Shown here: positions 28,551-36,266 of the stretch, piece by piece | How the letters are laid out: the number at the start of each line of letters is the position of its first letter | How positions within the stretch are numbered: position 1 is the stretch's first letter | From: Mollicutes bacterium | GTDB taxonomy: Bacteria > Bacillota_I > Bacilli_A > Izemoplasmatales > Izemoplasmataceae | Assembly (NCBI GenBank): GCA_003568315.1 | Contig: PWYL01000001.1 | Location: forward strand, 1-39,565 | Direction: 5' to 3' | Length of the DNA: 39,565 bases | Translations under genes and position numbers: made by a program | The notes under the pieces: generated by a model | The model's database searches: none | The model's input: only the letters and a program-made list of their open reading frames with translations | What the model was told of the DNA's origin: nothing

Positions 28551-29116
28551 GAAGACCTGACGCGAAACCCTTGCGGCGGCTCATCCTGCTCGCGATGTGT
28601 GCGGCGATCCTCTATGTCCAGCAACAAGTCCTCGCCTTTCTGCCGAACGTCCAGTTCACGACCATGCTCGTGATCGTTTTTGCGAGTGTCTTCACTTTCA
28701 AGGAGACGGTGTCCCTCGTCTTCGTCCACGTTTTCCTCGTGAATCTCATCAGTTTCGTCGGCGGCGGGTTCAACCCCTTGGTGTTGACCCCGATGCTTCT
28801 GGCGTGGCTTCTCGTCCCCATCGCCTACAACACGTTCTTGCGGAGGACGAAGAACGAAGTCGCCCTAGCTTTCTTCGCTTTGTTTTTCGGTTTCATCTAC
28901 GGATGGGTGTTCATACCTTTCACGATGTTGCAGGTGGAGGTTTTCGAGTTCTGGCCCTATCTTCTCGCCGACCTCCCCTTCGAGATCATCATGGGGACAA
29001 GCGGATTCCTGACTGTCCTTTGGCTGTTCAAGCCCCTACATCGCCTTCTTCGTCGCGAAATCGCCTCTATCGAGAAAGACGGAGCATCCCCGACCGAATC
29101 CGACGATTTCTCATGA
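28547..29116 (+). CDS. ECF transporter S component, predicted cobalamin-specific
   Basis: A 189-residue protein with about six membrane helices, from RLILLAMCAAILYVQQQVLAFLP to TSGFLTVLWLFKPLHRLL, and short charged ends. Size and topology fit substrate-binding S components of energy-coupling factor transporters; LLAMCAAILYVQQ at the N-terminus resembles the helix that docks on the EcfT subunit. The cobalamin riboswitch and DUF4430 partners suggest B12 or a precursor as substrate, like CbrT. No EcfA or EcfT genes lie in the window, so it would share an energising module encoded elsewhere (group II arrangement). No terminator is visible directly after it. Confidence 0.78.
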   Translation: MRRPDAKPLRRLILLAMCAAILYVQQQVLAFLPNVQFTTMLVIVFASVFTFKETVSLVFVHVFLVNLISFVGGGFNPLVLTPMLLAWLLVPIAYNTFLRRTKNEVALAFFALFFGFIYGWVFIPFTMLQVEVFEFWPYLLADLPFEIIMGTSGFLTVLWLFKPLHRLLRREIASIEKDGASPTESDDFS

Positions 29117-29190
29117 TTCGAATTTTCCTCGTTTTGGAAAGAAAGATATGGCGCTGACAGATTCTCATGGTATATAATTGAACTGTAGAA

Positions 29191-29249
29191 GGAAGGCCTG
29201 CCGGCCTTTCGATACATGGCGGCCGGACGCTTTGGATAGGCGGCCGCCA
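29191..29249 (+). other. Two GC-rich hairpins in the leader of the DUF2784 gene
   Basis: The first hairpin pairs GGAAGGCC (29191-29198) with GGCCTTTC (29203-29210) around TGCC. The second pairs TGGCGGCC (29217-29224) with GGCCGCCA (29242-29249) and ends in the first base of the probable ribosome binding site AGGG (29249-29252). A possible extended -10 (TGG then TATATAAT, 29168-29178) lies upstream without a good -35. Neither hairpin has a T run, so they are not normal terminators; they could limit ribosome access. Confidence 0.5.
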
Positions 29250-29259
29250 GGGTATGGAC

Positions 29260-29721
29260 ATGTTCTCTCCCCAAACCTACCGCGTGTTCGCGGAAATCAC
29301 CTTGGGTGTCCATCTTGCATATGTTCTTTTTGTCGTCGGTGGGCTCGTTTTGATATGGATCGGCTGGATGATGGGCTGGTCTTTCACACGCAACCCCTAT
29401 TTCCGTTGGGCCCATATCGTCGCAATCGCTTTCGTCGTTATCGAGGAAGCCTTCGGAATCCGTTGTCCCTTGATAACGCTCGAGTACTATTTCTTTGGCC
29501 GGGCGAGAGTCGATGCCCCCCCCCTTGAAAAAACCCTCATCATGCGCCTTTTCGAGAGCGTTCTCTACTACCGGCTGCCCGATGCCTTCTTCACCTTCCT
29601 CTATTACTTCTTCGGGGCCATCATCTTCATGACATTCTTTTTCCATCCACCCCGGCTGAGGAAGCCCCCGAGAATGAGGGGTGCCAAAAGACGGTGCAAG
29701 AAGATTCTTTCCCCTCGTTAG
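29260..29721 (+). CDS. DUF2784 family membrane protein
   Basis: A 153-residue membrane protein of unknown function. Three to four hydrophobic helices are visible (AEITLGVHLAYVLFVVGGLVLIWIG..., AHIVAIAFVVIEEAFGI, and the C-terminal FFTFLYYFFGAIIFMTFFF). The motif EEAFGIRCPLITLEYYFFGRA matches the E..xG..CPLT..E signature of DUF2784, and HLAYVLFVVGGL the first helix. The tail is strongly basic. ATG 29260 is preferred to 29254 because AGGG at 29249-29252 gives it proper spacing. It appears to be a one-gene unit ending at the terminator at 29757. Confidence 0.8.
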   Translation: MFSPQTYRVFAEITLGVHLAYVLFVVGGLVLIWIGWMMGWSFTRNPYFRWAHIVAIAFVVIEEAFGIRCPLITLEYYFFGRARVDAPPLEKTLIMRLFESVLYYRLPDAFFTFLYYFFGAIIFMTFFFHPPRLRKPPRMRGAKRRCKKILSPR

Positions 29722-29756
29722 GAGCTCGACGTCCGAAGCCGTCGACGGGATGAACT

Positions 29757-29788
29757 GTAAAAAACACTTGCGCCGCAAGTGTTTTTTT
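29757..29788 (+). terminator. Intrinsic terminator before rpsB
   Basis: An 8-bp stem ACACTTGC/GCAAGTGT (29764-29771, 29775-29782) with a three-base loop is flanked by A and T runs, so it could work in both directions. It overlaps the -35 of the rpsB promoter. Confidence 0.9.
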
Positions 29789-29796
29789 GTTATAGT
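29768..29796 (+). promoter_or_regulatory. Extended -10 promoter of rpsB
   Basis: TATAGT (29791-29796) is preceded by TGT, and TTGCGC (29768-29773) sits 17 bases upstream inside the terminator stem. Transcription would start near 29803, giving a leader of about 113 bases before rpsB. Confidence 0.65.
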
Positions 29797-29819
29797 ATTG
29801 AGTGCCGTAAAAATACACA

Positions 29820-29880
29820 CACAAGGAGAGCTCGCACCCGCGAGCCGCTTATGCGGTGGGTACGGGCCGGGATTCTTGTG
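29820..29880 (+). promoter_or_regulatory. Structured rpsB leader RNA, candidate S2 autoregulatory element
   Basis: CACAAG (29820-29825) pairs with CTTGTG (29875-29880) to close a 61-base element. Inside are hairpin GCTCGC-ACCC-GCGAGC (29830-29845) and hairpin CCGC-TTAT-GCGG (29845-29856, sharing one base with the first). The ACCC loop of the first (29836-29839) can pair with GGGT at 29858-29861, a pseudoknot or an alternative fold. Ribosomal protein leaders that bind S2 are known in other bacteria; this one is not matched to any by me. Confidence 0.55.
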
Positions 29881-29915
29881 GAGGCAAATCAAAAATACAG
29901 GAGGAAACACGCACT

Positions 29916-31109
29916 ATGGCTATCATTTCTATGAAACAACTTCTCGAAAGCGGTGTCCATTTCGGACACCAGACCCGTCGGTGGAACCCGAAAATGGCGA
30001 AATACATCTACACCAAGAGGAACGGGATCCACATCATCGATTTGCAACAGACCGTGTCCTTCATCGAAGATGTCTACAACCAATTCCTCAAGATGGGCAA
30101 GGAAGGCAAGAAGGTCCTTTTCGTCGGCACGAAGAAACAGGCTGTCGACACCGTCAAAGAGGCGACCACCCGTGCCGGCCATTATTATGTGACCAAGCGC
30201 TGGCTCGGTGGCCCCCTGACGAACTTCAAGACCATCCGCAAGAGTGTCCGTCGTTTACAGACCATCGAGAAATGGGAGACCGACGGAACCTTCGAACGTC
30301 TGCCGAAAAAAGAGGTCGTCCAGCTCAAAAAGGAGATGGACCGTCTCGAGATGTTCCTTGGCGGTATCAAGGAGATGCGCACGCTTCCCGATGCCGTGTT
30401 CATCGTCGACACCCGGAAAGAACACAATGCCGTTGCCGAAGCCCGCAAGCTGAAGATTCCCATCTATGCCATGGTCGACAGCAACTGCGACCCCGACGAG
30501 ATCGACCACATCATTCCGGCGAACGACGATGCCATCCGCTCCATCAAAGTCATCGTCAACAAGATGGCCGACGCCCTCGTCGAAGGTGCCGGCGGTGCGG
30601 AAGAAGAGGCAGAAGCCGAAGCGAAGGAAGAGAAACCCGCAGATAAGAAAGAAACGAAGGAAGAAGAGAAAAAACCCGCGAAACCCAAGACCAAAGATGA
30701 CGTGAAGAAGGCCCTCGAGACTTCGCCCGCCAAGGCGAAGAAGGAAAAAGAGGTCAAGAAGACCCCCGAGAAGAAGGCAGAAGAGAAAGCGGAGGCTCCC
30801 GCTACCAAGAAGAAAGCCCCCGAGAAGAAGACAGAAGAGAAAGCGGAGGCTCCCGCTACCAAGAAGAAAGCCCCTGCGAAGAAGACCGAAAAGAAAGCGG
30901 AGGCTCCTGCGACCAAGAAGAAGGCCGAGCCGAAGAAAGAGGCCGCACCCAAGAAAGAGGCCGCACCAAAGGAAGAGGGTCCTGCAAAAAAAGCGGAGAA
31001 CCTCGAGAAACTCACTGTCCCCGAACTTCGCGAACTCGCCAAAGAAAAGGGTATGACCGGATATTCGAAACTCCGAAAAGCTGAACTTGTCGAGGTTTTG
31101 AAAAAATAG
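29916..31109 (+). CDS. rpsB: 30S ribosomal protein S2 with repeat tail and Rho-N/SAP-like C-terminus
   Basis: The first 225 residues or so are a normal S2 ([61 protein letters not shown]). The protein then continues to 397 residues, about 150 longer than most S2 proteins. The extension is rich in Lys, Glu, Ala and Pro, includes three tandem 18-residue repeats, and ends (residues about 360-397) in [18 protein letters not shown] and [14 protein letters not shown], which fits the Rho N-terminal/SAP helix-extended-loop-helix pattern, a nucleic-acid-binding fold. The tail is in frame and continuous, with a terminator just after it, so it is not an assembly artefact of two genes. ATG 29916 follows AGGAGG. 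Confidence 0.95.
   Translation: MAIISMKQLLESGVHFGHQTRRWNPKMAKYIYTKRNGIHIIDLQQTVSFIEDVYNQFLKMGKEGKKVLFVGTKKQAVDTVKEATTRAGHYYVTKRWLGGPLTNFKTIRKSVRRLQTIEKWETDGTFERLPKKEVVQLKKEMDRLEMFLGGIKEMRTLPDAVFIVDTRKEHNAVAEARKLKIPIYAMVDSNCDPDEIDHIIPANDDAIRSIKVIVNKMADALVEGAGGAEEEAEAEAKEEKPADKKETKEEEKKPAKPKTKDDVKKALETSPAKAKKEKEVKKTPEKKAEEKAEAPATKKKAPEKKTEEKAEAPATKKKAPAKKTEKKAEAPATKKKAEPKKEAAPKKEAAPKEEGPAKKAENLEKLTVPELRELAKEKGMTGYSKLRKAELVEVLKK
30768..30929 (+). repeat. Three tandem 54-base repeats inside rpsB
   Basis: Copies at 30768-30821, 30822-30875 and 30876-30929 each encode an 18-residue unit of the type [18 protein letters not shown]. Copies 1 and 2 differ by very few bases; copy 3 has more silent and conservative changes. 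This indicates recent expansion, and copy number may vary between strains. Confidence 0.9.
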
Positions 31110-31110
31110 C

Positions 31111-31137
31111 AGAGAGCTTTTCAGCTCTCTCTTTTTT
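31111..31137 (+). terminator. Intrinsic terminator between rpsB and tsf
   Basis: An 8-bp stem AGAGAGCT/AGCTCTCT with a TTTC loop is followed by C and six T. It begins two bases after the rpsB stop. Confidence 0.92.
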
Positions 31138-31155
31138 CAAAAGCGCCTCCGGGTG

Positions 31156-31184
31156 TTTTCTAACCGCCTCGATTGTGATAAAAT
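31156..31184 (+). promoter_or_regulatory. Extended -10 promoter of tsf
   Basis: TAAAAT (31179-31184) is preceded by TGA. The best -35 at 17 bases is TTTTCT (31156-31161), which is weak. It lies after the rpsB terminator, so tsf and the genes after it can be transcribed separately. Confidence 0.55.
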
Positions 31185-31213
31185 TACTATGAGACCATAT
31201 GGAGGGTTGCAAA

Positions 31214-32089
31214 ATGACCATCAAAGCATCAATGGTGAAAGAATTGCGTGACAAGACCGGAGCCGGCATGCTCGATTGCAAGAAGGCCTTGCAAGAGACC
31301 GGCGGCGATATCGACAAGGCCATCGACTATCTTCGGGAAAAGGGCATCTCAAAAGCCCAAAAACGCGTCGGCCGCATCGCGGCCGAAGGATTGGCCAATG
31401 TCGTGAAGGGCGAGGACAAGGCCGTGATTTACGAACTGAACTCGGAAACCGACTTCGTCGCCAAGAACGAAGAGTTCCAGGAACTCATGCAGACAATCGG
31501 CCAGGCGCTCCTTTCCGCCGATGCCAAGAACCTCGACGAAGCATTGGATATCAAGGTCAGCGGCAAAAGTCTTTCCGACTACATCACCGAAAGCGCCGCC
31601 CGGATTGGCGAGAAGATCGCTTTGCGCCGCATCAAGGTGTTTGAGAAGACCGATTCACAAGTCTTCGGCACCTATGTGCACATGGGCGGAAAAATCGCCG
31701 TGGTCACCTTGATCGAAGGCGGCGATGAAGAGACGGCAAGGGATATCGCCATGCATGTGGCCGCGATCAACCCACAATACCTCAAAGAGGATGACATCAC
31801 CCAGGATGTCATCGACCACGAGAAGGAAGTCCTCCGGAAAGAGGCCTTGAACGAGGGCAAGCCCGAGCACATCGTCGACAAGATGGTCAAGGGCCGCCTC
31901 AACAAGTATCTCAAGGAAATCTGTTTGGTCCATCAACCTTTCGTCAAGGACCAAGACATCACTGTGGCCGAGTACGCCAAGAAGAAAGACGCCTCCATCA
32001 CCGCCTTCACCCGTTACGAAGTCGGCGAAGGCATCGAAAAAGAAGAGACCGACTTTGCGAGCGAAGTGCAGTCGCAAATCTCTTCATGA
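31214..32089 (+). CDS. tsf: Elongation factor Ts
   Basis: A 291-residue nucleotide exchange factor for EF-Tu. The N-terminal UBA-like domain (KELRDKTGAGMLDCKKALQETGGDIDKAIDYLREKG) and the TDFVAKNEEF motif, which inserts next to the EF-Tu nucleotide site, are intact. The core domain and C-terminal helices match the family, with VHQPFVKDQDITVAEYAK near the end. The frame includes ATG 31199, but GGAGGG (31201-31206) lies between it and ATG 31214, which is therefore the start. Confidence 0.97.
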   Translation: MTIKASMVKELRDKTGAGMLDCKKALQETGGDIDKAIDYLREKGISKAQKRVGRIAAEGLANVVKGEDKAVIYELNSETDFVAKNEEFQELMQTIGQALLSADAKNLDEALDIKVSGKSLSDYITESAARIGEKIALRRIKVFEKTDSQVFGTYVHMGGKIAVVTLIEGGDEETARDIAMHVAAINPQYLKEDDITQDVIDHEKEVLRKEALNEGKPEHIVDKMVKGRLNKYLKEICLVHQPFVKDQDITVAEYAKKKDASITAFTRYEVGEGIEKEETDFASEVQSQISS

Positions 32090-32094
32090 CAAGT

Positions 32095-32119
32095 TAGGAC
32101 ACGCATGTGTCCTACTTTT
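32095..32119 (+). terminator. Hairpin with short T run between tsf and pyrH
   Basis: An 8-bp stem TAGGACAC/GTGTCCTA (32095-32102, 32107-32114) with a GCAT loop is followed by CTTTTA. The T run is short, so it may only attenuate transcription into pyrH. Confidence 0.6.
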
Positions 32120-32145
32120 ATATGTGTGAGGAATGGGGAGTGGAA

Positions 32146-32859
32146 ATGGAAGAGAAAAAGCGCATCATCATCAAACTCAGCGGCGAGGCCCTTTCGGGGC
32201 CCGACGGCAAGAGTATCGACCCGTTACGCGTCAAAGAGATCGCCGAAGAGATCAAGGCCGCGCATGATATCGGCAAGTTCGAGATTGGCGTCATCGTCGG
32301 CGGCGGCAACATCTGGCGCGGCAAGACCGCGGCCGAGATCGGCATGGAAAGAAGCAGCGCCGACTACATGGGGATGATCGCCACCATCATCAACGCCCTC
32401 GCATTGCAAAACGCGCTCGAGGCGATCGGGGTCGAGACCCGCACCATGACGAGTCTGAACATCCCCCAGGTGGCCGAGCCCTACATCCGCCGCAAAGCCA
32501 TAAGCAACCTCGAGAAAGGCATGGTGGTGATTTTCGGTGGCGGCACGGGGAATCCCTATTTCAGCACCGACACGACCAGTGCGCTCCGGGCCGCGGAAAT
32601 CGGCGCCCGGACCATCCTCATGGCCAAAAACGGCACGGACGGCGTCTATGACAGCGACCCGAAGACCGACAAGAAGGCCAAGAAATTCGAACGGCTCACG
32701 CACCACGAGGTGCTCGAGCATCGTCTCGAGGTCATGGATTCGACGGCAGCCGCTTTGTGCAAAGACAACGATATCGAGATTGTCGTCTTCGACATGAACA
32801 TCACCGGAAACATCAAACGTGCCGCGCTCGGTGAAAATATCGGCACGGTAATCAAATAA
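32146..32859 (+). CDS. pyrH: UMP kinase
   Basis: A 237-residue amino-acid-kinase-fold enzyme that phosphorylates UMP to [14 protein letters not shown] at the N-terminus, GGGNIWRG, and the [14 protein letters not shown] and [15 protein letters not shown] segments are typical. The frame is open from 32107, but ATG 32146 follows GGGGAG and gives the standard N-terminus. It precedes frr by 28 bases, the conserved bacterial order. Confidence 0.97.
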   Translation: MEEKKRIIIKLSGEALSGPDGKSIDPLRVKEIAEEIKAAHDIGKFEIGVIVGGGNIWRGKTAAEIGMERSSADYMGMIATIINALALQNALEAIGVETRTMTSLNIPQVAEPYIRRKAISNLEKGMVVIFGGGTGNPYFSTDTTSALRAAEIGARTILMAKNGTDGVYDSDPKTDKKAKKFERLTHHEVLEHRLEVMDSTAAALCKDNDIEIVVFDMNITGNIKRAALGENIGTVIK

Positions 32860-32887
32860 GCGACCGGTAATCTTAAGGAGGGAAACC

Positions 32888-33445
32888 ATGATCGACGAAA
32901 TTCTCATGGAAGCCGAAGAGAAGATGGAAAAGGCACTTGATTCGCTCCACTACGAGATGGCACGGGTACGTACGGGACGCGCCAATCCCAACATGCTGGA
33001 TCCGGTGCGTGTCGACTATTACGGCGCCAAGACCCCGATCAACCAGCTTGCGGGCATTTCCACTCCGGAAGCGAACCAACTCCTCATCAAACCCTATGAC
33101 AAGAATGTGGTCAAAGAGGTTGAGAAGGCGATTCTCGCCGCGAACCTCGGCGTCACCCCGAACAACGAGGGGGACCAGATTCGCATCGTCTTGCCGAAGT
33201 TGAACGAAGAACGCCGGCAAGAACTCGTCCGCCAGGTGAAAAAATACGCCGAGGACGCACGGGTGAAAATCCGCAACGCGCGCAGGGAAGCGAACGACAA
33301 AATCAAGAAAGCCGAGAAGTCCGGCGATATCTCCGAGGACGACTCCAACCGCTTCCAAGACGACGTGCAGGAGTTGACCGACAAGTACACCGGCGAAGTG
33401 GATGAACAAGTCACCGACAAGGAGACCGAACTCACCGAAGTCTGA
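32888..33445 (+). CDS. frr: Ribosome recycling factor
   Basis: A 185-residue tRNA-shaped protein that, with EF-G, splits the ribosome after termination. The long helical bundle and the VRTGRANPNMLDPVRVDYYGAKTPINQLA motif at residues about 27-57 are clear, as are PKLNEERRQELVRQVKKYAEDARV and IRNARREAND. Length is typical (185). AAGGAGGG lies upstream of the ATG. A strong terminator follows. Confidence 0.97.
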   Translation: MIDEILMEAEEKMEKALDSLHYEMARVRTGRANPNMLDPVRVDYYGAKTPINQLAGISTPEANQLLIKPYDKNVVKEVEKAILAANLGVTPNNEGDQIRIVLPKLNEERRQELVRQVKKYAEDARVKIRNARREANDKIKKAEKSGDISEDDSNRFQDDVQELTDKYTGEVDEQVTDKETELTEV

Positions 33446-33447
33446 GA

Positions 33448-33476
33448 CCGTCGCCCCCGCCGGGCGGCGGTTTTTT
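33448..33476 (+). terminator. Intrinsic terminator after frr
   Basis: CCGTCGCC (33448-33455) pairs with GGCGGCGG (33463-33470), one G-T pair, with a seven-base loop and then six T. Confidence 0.9.
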
Positions 33477-33496
33477 CGCATCGGACGGCCCGGTCG

Positions 33497-33525
33497 TGGA
33501 AATCATGACATGTTTGTTGTATAAT
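33497..33525 (+). promoter_or_regulatory. Promoter of the uppS-cdsA-dxr-rseP-proS operon
   Basis: TATAAT at 33520-33525 lies 17 bases after TGGAAA (33497-33502), a four-of-six match to the -35. It follows the frr terminator and precedes uppS by 31 bases. Confidence 0.7.
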
Positions 33526-33556
33526 AGGCTTTGCATATCGGCATAGGAGGCAAGCG

Positions 33557-34300
33557 ATGAGACGCAGAGAAAGGATATTCAGAAAGCCGCTCCCGAAGCA
33601 TGTGGCCATCATCCTCGACGGCAACGGCCGCTGGGCGAAAAGACGTGGACAACCCCGCACCTACGGACATCGACACGGTGCTTTGAATCTTCGCCGGATC
33701 GCGTTCGAGGCTCATGACCTCGGCATCGAGGTCTTGAGCGTCTATGCCTTCAGCACGGAAAACTGGAAACGTCCGCAAGAAGAGATCGATTTTCTGATGC
33801 AACTTCCCCACAATCTTCGCGAAGATTTCAAAGACCGCTTCAAGCACGACGAGATCCGTGTTGTCTTCAGCGGCCGCAGGGATCGTGTCGGCAAGAAGAA
33901 CAAGGAACTCATGGCGGAACTCGAGGAGAAGACCAAAGACCGCGAAGGTCTCATCGTGAACGTCTGTCTTGACTACGGAGGGCGCCATGAAATCATCGAA
34001 GCCGCGAAGTCCTTGGCTATGGCGGTCCAAGAAGGCACAAGGAAACCGCAAGATATCGATGAAGCGGCAATCGAAGAAGAACTCTACACGCATCCTTTGC
34101 CCCCGGTGGATTTGCTCATTCGCACAAGCGGAGAACTCCGCATCAGCAATTTCTTGCTTTGGCAGTCGGCCTATGCGGAATTCTACTTCACCAAGGTCCA
34201 TTGGCCCGCTTTCAGCGTCCGCCGTTTCCACAAGGCCATCCTCTCCTATCAAAAACGCGACCGGAAGTTCGGCGGACTGAAAAGGAGTGACCACCAATGA
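33557..34300 (+). CDS. uppS: Undecaprenyl-diphosphate synthase (cis-prenyltransferase)
   Basis: A 247-residue cis-prenyltransferase that extends farnesyl diphosphate with isopentenyl diphosphate to make the C55 carrier lipid. The catalytic Asp21 is in ILDGNGRWAKRRG; YAFSTENWKRP, RTSGELRISNFLLWQSAYAE and the Glu-containing YAEFYF region are the family signatures. AGGAGG precedes ATG 33557. In a wall-less relative the product might serve glycolipid or other polymer transfer; whether this organism makes a wall cannot be judged here. The stop overlaps the cdsA start. Confidence 0.96.
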   Translation: MRRRERIFRKPLPKHVAIILDGNGRWAKRRGQPRTYGHRHGALNLRRIAFEAHDLGIEVLSVYAFSTENWKRPQEEIDFLMQLPHNLREDFKDRFKHDEIRVVFSGRRDRVGKKNKELMAELEEKTKDREGLIVNVCLDYGGRHEIIEAAKSLAMAVQEGTRKPQDIDEAAIEEELYTHPLPPVDLLIRTSGELRISNFLLWQSAYAEFYFTKVHWPAFSVRRFHKAILSYQKRDRKFGGLKRSDHQ

Positions 34301-35106
34301 AGAGACGTCTGCTCACGGGGTTACTCTTGGCGGCCGTCCTCTTCCCGCTCATTTTCGTGCCTGCCATGGCTTTTCAGGGGGTCATCACGGTCTTGTTGGT
34401 CGTGGCTGTCTTCGAACTGGCCCACCTCTACAGACGTACAAGTCCGCTCCCTCTCGAGGGTGTCGTCTACATGCTCGTCTCCGCCCTCGCCCTCTTCGCG
34501 GCCGTCCTCTTCTCGGTACAAACGGAGCATGCCTCTCTTTGGATTTTTGTCACCGTTTCGGCGGTGTCGCTTGTCGGACTATCACTTATGCTGTTTTCGG
34601 AACGGCTCAGATTCGAGACCTTTACCCGTCTCTTTTTCGGCGCATTCTATCTCTCTTTCACCTTTGCGGCTCTCTCGCTCGTACACACTCTCGGCGCCCT
34701 CCTCTTCATATATCTCTTGATCCTGACAATAATCACGGACATCTTTGCCTATTTCATCGGCATTTCCCTCGGCCGACACAAACTCGCGCCCCAAATCAGT
34801 CCGAAAAAGACCGTTGAAGGCTTTCTCGGCGGCATGGCCATCGCCGTCGCAATCGCGACCGTGTTCGCGACGGTTCTCGACATATCGCCCTTTCCCAACC
34901 TCTTGGTGTTGATTCTCGTCGGGGTCTTCATCTCCGTTGCCGCGCAGCTTGGCGACCTTGCCGCTTCGCGCATGAAACGTGCTCACGGCGCCAAGGATTT
35001 CTCCAACCTCTTCCCCGGCCACGGCGGTGTCTTGGACCGTTTTGATTCCACCCTCTTCGCCGCGCTCGTTTTCACACTGGTTCTCTTTGCGGCCGGGGTG
35101 TTCTGA
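34297..35106 (+). CDS. cdsA: Phosphatidate cytidylyltransferase
   Basis: A 269-residue membrane enzyme with about seven to eight hydrophobic helices that makes CDP-diacylglycerol from phosphatidate and CTP, feeding phospholipid synthesis (including the cardiolipin-like route that the PLD protein may serve). The signature near the C-terminus, KRAHGAKDFSNLFPGHGGVLDRFDS, is intact. Start by ATGA overlap with uppS; dxr follows after two bases. Confidence 0.95.
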   Translation: MKRRLLTGLLLAAVLFPLIFVPAMAFQGVITVLLVVAVFELAHLYRRTSPLPLEGVVYMLVSALALFAAVLFSVQTEHASLWIFVTVSAVSLVGLSLMLFSERLRFETFTRLFFGAFYLSFTFAALSLVHTLGALLFIYLLILTIITDIFAYFIGISLGRHKLAPQISPKKTVEGFLGGMAIAVAIATVFATVLDISPFPNLLVLILVGVFISVAAQLGDLAASRMKRAHGAKDFSNLFPGHGGVLDRFDSTLFAALVFTLVLFAAGVF

Positions 35107-35108
35107 CC

Positions 35109-36266
35109 ATGAAGGACATCCAGCTTCTCGGCGCCACCGGCAGCATCGGCACCCAGACTGTGGAGATCATCGAGGAATTCCCCCATGATTTCCGTCTTCA
35201 AGCCGTGAGTGCCCGCGACAGCGTCTCGAAGATTCTCGAAATCGCCAAACGCCATGACGTTGGAACCGTCGTCATGGCCGAGAAACATCGCAAGGCCCTC
35301 GAGAGGGCATTGCCGGATTGCACATTCCTCTCCCTCGAGGAGGGAGGGCTCGAAGCCGTCGCCCGAAGCGACAAGGATGCCGTTCTCGTGAATGCGCTCG
35401 TGGGAAGCGCCGGTCTTCCCCCGACCCTTGCCGCCGCGGAAAGCGGAAAAGACGTATTGCTTGCGAACAAGGAATCCTTGGTCGTCGGCGGCGAACTCAT
35501 CAAAGCGGCCATGAGAAGGACCGGAGCGAAAATCGTCCCCATCGACAGTGAGCACTCGGCCTTGGCCGGGATCCTCGCCGGAAACCGCATCGAGGATGTC
35601 GAGAAGCTCGTCATCACCGCCAGCGGGGGCAGTCTCCGTCATCTGGACAAGGACGAACTCGAAGATGTGTCGCCCAAAGACGCCCTGAAGCATCCGAACT
35701 GGCAAATGGGCGCGAAGATCACCATTGATTCCGCCACCATGATGAACAAGGTCTTCGAAGTGATCGAGGCCCATCATCTCTTCGATGTGCCGTATGAGAG
35801 AATCGAAGCGATCCTGCACGAAGAAAGCGTCGTGCACGCCCTCGTCCATTTCAAGGACGGCAACGTGCTCGCCCACATGGGCCCCGCCGACATGCGCATC
35901 CCGATTCTCACCGCCCTGCAGGGCGGGGAAAGGAAAGCGCACAGGAGTCTTTTCGACCTCACCCGGATCGGCACGCTCCATTTCGCTTTGATCGATTCCG
36001 GACGCTATCCGCTTTTCGACCTCGGCCTCGCCGTGGCGAAAAAGGGCGGACTCCACACGGTCACGCTGAACGCCGCGAACGAAGCGGCGGTGGCACTCTT
36101 CTTGGCGGAGAGGATTTCTTTCCGGGAAATCGAGACCTTGATCAAGAAAGCGCTCGACCATTTCCGAAACGACAACCATCTGACCCTTGAGAAAATCCTT
36201 TCGCACGATGCATTGGTGCGGAAGTTCTTAGAAGATATCGTCAAACAGAAGGTGAAAACACAATGA
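35109..36266 (+). CDS. dxr: 1-deoxy-D-xylulose 5-phosphate reductoisomerase
   Basis: A 385-residue enzyme of the MEP isoprenoid pathway, the target of fosmidomycin. The NADPH motif GATGSIGTQT, LANKESLVVGG, the metal and substrate site DSEHSAL, ASGGSLR, and HPNWQMGAKITIDSATMMNKVFEVIEAHHLF are all present. It shows that isoprenoids are made by the MEP route rather than mevalonate, and it supplies precursors for UppS next door. The 3' end overlaps rseP by ATGA. Confidence 0.97.
   Translation: MKDIQLLGATGSIGTQTVEIIEEFPHDFRLQAVSARDSVSKILEIAKRHDVGTVVMAEKHRKALERALPDCTFLSLEEGGLEAVARSDKDAVLVNALVGSAGLPPTLAAAESGKDVLLANKESLVVGGELIKAAMRRTGAKIVPIDSEHSALAGILAGNRIEDVEKLVITASGGSLRHLDKDELEDVSPKDALKHPNWQMGAKITIDSATMMNKVFEVIEAHHLFDVPYERIEAILHEESVVHALVHFKDGNVLAHMGPADMRIPILTALQGGERKAHRSLFDLTRIGTLHFALIDSGRYPLFDLGLAVAKKGGLHTVTLNAANEAAVALFLAERISFREIETLIKKALDHFRNDNHLTLEKILSHDALVRKFLEDIVKQKVKTQ

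Noticed and set aside
29154-29178. CTGACA with TATAAT as a full promoter for the DUF2784 gene.
   Set aside because: The spacer is only 13 bases. An extended -10 alone is possible, so it is mentioned with the leader but not listed as a promoter.
29681-30646. A + strand frame of 321 codons overlapping the rpsB leader and gene in another phase.
   Set aside because: It begins inside the DUF2784 gene, runs through a terminator and promoter, and encodes a low-complexity Arg/His-rich product typical of a shifted frame of rpsB.
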